Shown here: in pieces, positions 30,385 to 34,084 of the stretch
Layout: each line of letters opens with the position of its first letter
How positions within the stretch are numbered: the stretch's first letter is position 1
Source: Bugula neritina
Lineage: Eukaryota; Bryozoa; Gymnolaemata; Cheilostomatida; Bugulidae
NCBI GenBank assembly: GCA_964035545.1
Contig: CAXIUT010000237.1
Coordinates: 1-34,084, forward strand
Reading direction: 5' to 3'
DNA length: 34,084 nucleotides
The notes under the pieces: generated by a model
Told to the model about the DNA's origin: nothing
What the model saw: the letters and a program-made list of their open reading frames with translations, nothing else
Databases searched by the model: none
Program-made: the position numbers and the translations under genes

Positions 30385-31270
30385 TCAATGATTTAGTCCT
30401 TTTACCTTATTGCTTCTATCTTTAAAAGCATCTTAGATTTTTATTTTACCTAAAATACCTCCAGAACCATCTCTTCTAAATAATTCCTTCATCAAAGAAG
30501 ACTCCTTCCTTTCTTTCACCAAAGAAGACTCCTTCCTTTCTTTCACCAGAGAAGACTCCTTCTTTTCTTTCACCAAAGAAGACTCCTTCCTTTCTTTCAC
30601 CAGAGAAGACTCCTTTTTAGACTTATTTAAATTCTCTTTAGATGTCTTTATTTATCCTTTCTATTTGAAGTTTATCAAGTTAGAATTAAATTATTTAGCT
30701 TAAGCTTTCTTTTAGATAATTTTGTATAATCCTAGTCTTTTATCCGAACATACTTAATCTAGGCAGTCATTTGATTGACGTTTGCTTTCATCTATCATCT
30801 AGGTCTTTGAACTGTTTTGGACATTGTACTTTCTACGGTTGAAAAGTAAGTCGTTGATTGATCGAGGTAGGTTTTTACTTGAAACCTTTTGAATTAATCC
30901 AGAACTACCTGTACAAACATCACTGCCTCTTTCTTTATTAATATAAAAATACTTTTAAAGCTTTTTATTTATGTCATAGTAGGCATGTTCTTTGAAACTT
31001 TTACAGAAAAAAATTATTAGTTGAATCTTTAATCAACTTTTTTTTAATTAAATTATTTTTGAGGGCAATTTTGAGTACAATTTTCTAATGTTTCTTCTAT
31101 TTATCTTTTCCACTTATCTTTTAATAGTATATTTTTATCATAAAGTTTGACATGTTAAAGGTAGTTAGCCATAAGTTATTTTCCTAGGTGTCGATAGCTA
31201 TCATTAGTACACTGTTTGTAGATAGACTATTCTCCGTCATCTTCTTGTGATGGCTAGAAATGTGAGACAT
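30385..31270 (-). CDS. uncharacterised protein with KESSLVKER repeats
   Basis: About 294 aa. It starts MSHISSHHKKMTENSLSTNS, has a short ordered region (IAIDTEENNLWLTTFN), a long Lys-rich stretch, and near the C-terminus five nine-residue repeats (KESSLVKER, with K/R and V/M variants) encoded by a 27-bp tandem repeat. It ends GSGGILGKIKIEDAFKDRSN. One base must be removed from the A7 run at 31017-31023 to keep a single frame, after which the length is divisible by three. No known domain. The repeat should form a charged helix with regularly spaced Ser pairs, potentially phosphorylated. Confidence 0.55.
30493..30627. repeat. 27-bp coding tandem repeat, five copies
   Basis: On the minus strand each unit encodes KESSLVKER. 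The copies differ by one or two bases, mostly CTG/TTG and AGG/AAG changes. The period is nine codons, so copy-number change keeps the frame. Confidence 0.9.
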
Positions 31271-31369
31271 TAAGTTGATAAACCAAAGCTTTAGGAAACA
31301 ACTAATTGATAACACAACAAAAGGACTAATTGCTATTTTTTTAAAAGAAGAAACTGTCTTCAAATGAAA

Positions 31370-33007
31370 TCAATTTGTTCCTTCTTGATAATACAAAAGG
31401 AAATATTCTACTGTCTTCACATTGCTACTCATCATTTCTGACGCCTAAAATAGACGAAATTAATCTATCTAGATAAAATATTACTGTTGATGATTGGATG
31501 CTAAGTTGAGACACATGGCTATAGGATGCTGTTTATTAATATTAACCATCCATTCTTTTAGACAGTGTAGTTCTGATTCATATAGAGCATGTGGCTGCTT
31601 CCAGCATTTCTGCAAATCACTGCCTGATAAATTAGATGAACTACTCCCAAATCGAATGCCATCAATATTGAACCTATCCAAATGCTTATTTATCCTACTT
31701 TGCAAAAAGATTATAATTTTGATTAATATACTATTAATAAATAATAATCAATCAATGATATTTATTTTCTCCTTAATTCTTAAATTTTATACCTTTTGAT
31801 TCTTTTTGGGGTTGGGGTTGGGGTTGGGGTTGGGGTTGGGGTTGGGGTTGGGGTTGGGGTTGGGGTTGGGGTTGGGGTTGGGGTTGGGGTTGGGGTTGGG
31901 GTTGGGGTTGGGGTTGGTTTTCTTTCGAATCACATAGCCATTGACAATAGACCCACAAATAGTCTTGCCTATTTCTACCTTTTAGACTTTAGTTAGGCCT
32001 CTTACTTTCTTGAGAATAGCTCTACTAAAATATTTCTAGCATTATAGAGTACCATATGAAGAATCTAAAGCAAATGCTAAGACATCTCTTTTGTTTTTTA
32101 CTTTGATTTAAAATGTTAAATTATAGTACAACTAATCTCTCTTGCTCTAGATCTCCATTTACGATTTTCTGAAACTAATATTCTCTCCACAAAGATGCCA
32201 TCCTTAGCTAAAAGGTTCCTTCCCTGTTTCTCTAAACCCATTCAATTGACAGTACTTGACTCTCATTCCTTTTTCAAACATTTTTCCCATATCCTTGGTC
32301 TACTTATCTCTAGAAGTACCAAATTCATGATTTTAAAGGTGTAGTAGCCTTCTTGTCCAAATTATACTGAAAAGTAAAACCATCCGACCTCTTTGCAACT
32401 GTTGACATCATTCTGTAAAAATAGTTCGTATTCATATGGATCTTTCTAAATATGATCATAGTTACTCGAAGAGCCGCAAATAAGTTGCCTCCTTAGAAGC
32501 TAGAACAAAAGGTAGGATCGAACGAACACCCTCTGTTATTTTTGCTGTCTGGTAGTAAAGATCTACGACTGTTATCAGCCATTTGTAGCCCTAAGTTAGC
32601 AGGAAAGGATGTTTATTGATATATTTGTTGGAAAGGCACATAAAATCCTGTCATTATTCTTGTTCTTAGGTTAATGTCTTTTTGCATGTTGTATTAACTA
32701 TTATCGAACTTCAAAAAAACTATCTGTTCTGATTTACTTTTTAGGTAGTTTCCTAAATAATCAAAGGAGTTAAATGTTTAGCAATATTTAATTAACTAAG
32801 TGTTTCTAGTTTTGGGTGGATTGAATTGAAAGTTATTGAGTCTTTGATCATTTTTCGTTCTGCATTAAAACAAAAGTACATCAGCTTGAAGGTAGGTATT
32901 ACATCTGGAGAGTACTTTTCATTGATGAGTTAATTGGCTGGAAGACGTTTCAGCATAGGCTGTAACTATTAAAATTCAGATTAAGGCTGTTTTCCCTCTC
33001 TTTGCAT
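31370..33007 (-). pseudogene. cytosolic carboxypeptidase (CCP/AGBL) relic interrupted by telomere repeats
   Basis: CCPs trim glutamates from tubulin tails. This frame starts MQREGKQP and has the CCP N-terminal domain: [52 protein letters not shown]. The sequence then enters interstitial telomere repeat 3 in frame, giving about 18 Asn-Pro pairs, and beyond it resumes with the rear of the peptidase domain (RFNIDGIRFG, NLSGSDLQKCW). The HPGE zinc/catalytic segment is absent, NPDG is NIDG, DLNR is DLQK, and the DLHGHS zinc ligand region reads LNLASNH. A TGA interrupts the frame at 31748-31750. Introns at 32446-32465 and 32303-32319; one base must be added at the A7 run 32713-32719. All catalytic ligands I can locate are lost, so it is a pseudoenzyme or pseudogene. 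Confidence 0.75.
31808..31917 (+). repeat. interstitial telomere repeat 3, (GGGGTT)18, inside the CCP frame
   Basis: 110 bp of perfect GGGGTT repeats, G-rich on the plus strand. On the minus strand it reads AAC CCC in the frame of the surrounding carboxypeptidase relic, so it would encode (Asn-Pro)n. It occupies the place where the HPGE-containing segment of the peptidase domain should be. Confidence 0.97.
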
Positions 33008-33090
33008 TTAGAATATAGAATATAGATAACATTTAATATTAGAAAGTTACCTAAATAACTTAAAATAAACAACGAAAAAAAACATCAAAA

Positions 33091-33673
33091 ATGAATGGAA
33101 CAAAAAGAAATGCTAATAGCAGAAAATTTAGTTCACCTTTAAGAACTTTCCTTTTCTATAAAAGAAAACGGATAGAATAGTTTCATGATTTAAAATAAAA
33201 CTTTGATTTAAATAATATCTTCAATAATAGGTCTATTAAAAGGATCTTATGAGATATTAAATCTCAAATACTTATAAATGTTATTTAATTATTTTAACTC
33301 AGAACTCTCAGTTCAACCATCCTAGTAATCCACTAGACGACTTACTTCTTTATCATAGACACCTCTCTATCAAATAATCATCTGTCTGGGAAGTATTTGT
33401 CTTCTTCTCATTGCACTGATTGTCTACTACCAACACAAGCATGCGCCTTCAACCCTCCAATTCACTGAATTTAACAGTCAATATGTTGGAAAATAGAGTA
33501 CTAGGTCAAACAGTTAAGCAGAATTTCCTAACTTTGGAGTCGATATTCTTAAAGAACCTAAATTTGAGCCATAAGAACAACAATAAAGCTAAAATTCACC
33601 AAGAACAAAAAGAAGAAAAAGAAAAGTAGATAGAATATAAAGAAAGTAACAAAATAATAATAGCTTAGATCTG
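33091..33673. other. uncertain subtelomeric coding remnant, strand unresolved
   Basis: Both strands carry partly open frames. On the minus strand, a stretch ending at 33133-33135 reads like the end of a protein kinase (NISEDPFNRPIIEDIIEI), preceded by VYDKEVSRLVDYEDG, then TGA, then TESSELKELNNIYKYLRF, with another TGA upstream. On the plus strand, MNGTKRNANSRKFSSPLRTF starts at 33091, and a charged frame from about 33420 ends IIIAEI at 33673, but the two do not join without frame changes. I favour a decayed kinase on the minus strand but cannot decide. Confidence 0.25.
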
Positions 33674-33983
33674 ACTCCTCCCACTTCTCTGAAAAATTAA
33701 AACTGATAACTTTATAAAATGATAGACAGCAAAAAAATTATTGAAAAGTGCTTTTCGCTGTTGTTGTTTTTAAAGAATCAAACATACAACATTTGAAAAA
33801 CATAGTTTAGCTTTTTTTATAATCTGTATGGTATTTTATAAATTAAGTTTTTTTTAATCAAGAAAAGATCTAATATAAAACGGAGTCAGGATTTGTGGGT
33901 TCATTAAAATATTGTAGTTAGATATGTTATAGCATACTAAAATAACAATAGTATTAAAATGGATTTATACTATAATAATTCGA
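33674..33983. other. right subtelomeric spacer
   Basis: 310 bp, AT-rich with several A/T homopolymers, up to the telomere. I see no gene, tRNA-like fold or repeat in it. Confidence 0.55.
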
Positions 33984-34084
33984 TTGGGTTGGGGTTGGGG
34001 TTGGGGTTGGGGTTGGGGTTGGGGTTGGGGTTGGGGTTGGGGTTGGGGTTGGGGTTGGGGTTGGGGTTGGGGGTTGGGGTTGGG
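33984..34084 (+). repeat. right telomere, (GGGGTT)n
   Basis: About 100 bp of GGGGTT repeats running to the last base, beginning with a TTGGG boundary unit. One unit near 34069-34073 has five G instead of four, the only deviation, as expected from occasional telomerase slippage or sequencing error. The internal telomere blocks lack such a variant. Confidence 0.97.

Noticed and set aside
15956-31917. Chimeric joining of separate telomere-capped contigs
   Set aside because: A false join would give GGGGTT followed directly by CCCCAA, or two capped ends. Every block instead runs from GGGGTT straight into unique sequence.
31796-31996. Plus-strand Gly-Val repeat ORF across telomere block 3
   Set aside because: It is a shadow of the telomere repeat. 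The coding evidence in the flanks is on the minus strand.
281-33007. Reading TAA/TAG as glutamine (Tetrahymena/Paramecium code)
   Set aside because: Frames are equally open, but TAA/TAG fall on conserved Glu and not Gln positions in at least seven families and at GAG/GAA positions of paralogues.
33290-33345. tRNA-like segment with a TAGTGG D-arm-like motif on the minus strand
   Set aside because: No acceptor, anticodon or T-arm pairing could be built; only a short GAACT/AGTTC hairpin with a 3-nt loop is present.

Overview
The window looks like one complete 34-kb macronuclear chromosome of a ciliate. It begins with an uninterrupted run of CCCCAA repeats, ends with GGGGTT repeats, and nearly everything between is tightly packed protein-coding genes on both strands. 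Only TGA acts as stop; TAA and TAG occur inside every gene. The sequence shows what they mean. TAA/TAG fall where conserved families carry Glu: the HEAT and DCGEG motifs of tRNase Z, APE and KPEN of two kinases, the KREGVCAAS motif of UBA5, TWEW of PIG-B, and GES-type and AELL motifs of the Na+/H+ exchanger. Two of four tandem EF-hand paralogues have TAA/TAG exactly where the others have GAG, and a third has TAA where a sister has GAA. UAA/UAG therefore read as Glu, as in peritrich ciliates (Vorticella/Carchesium group), and not as Gln as in Tetrahymena or Paramecium. Introns are tiny (17-23 nt, GT..AG, mostly GTA...TAG). Each intron I call restores the frame, and total CDS lengths come out divisible by three.

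Layout, left to right: telomere; tRNase Z (+); diacylglycerol kinase (-); NEK kinase (-); two tandem secreted ependymin-like proteins (-); a small membrane-anchored protein (-); an alpha/beta-hydrolase ending in a CaaX box (+); an MFS transporter (+); a B-box zinc-finger protein (-); an AMPK/SNF1-type kinase (+); an SH3 protein with an acidic repeat insert (-); interstitial telomere repeat 1; UBA5 (+); the CORVET subunit Vps3/TGFBRAP1 (-); a Na+/H+ exchanger (-); four tandem Gly-rich EF-hand genes (+), with interstitial telomere repeat 2 before the fourth; two uncharacterised genes (-); a 76-bp minisatellite; the GPI mannosyltransferase PIG-B (-); a short Trp-rich gene (+); a KESSLVKER-repeat protein (-); a broken cytosolic carboxypeptidase (-) that is read straight through interstitial telomere repeat 3; an uncertain subtelomeric remnant; telomere.

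The genes form no operon and share no single pathway. They are a mixture of housekeeping functions (tRNA processing, ufmylation, endosomal tethering, GPI synthesis, ion and sugar transport), signalling kinases and a local EF-hand family expansion. The most unusual features are three internal blocks of perfect telomere repeat, all in the orientation of the right-hand telomere and one lying in frame inside a gene; the EF-hand gene whose ATG is created by splicing; the hydrolase with a prenylation motif; and several genes that each need one base added to or removed from a homopolymer, which may be assembly error or real.
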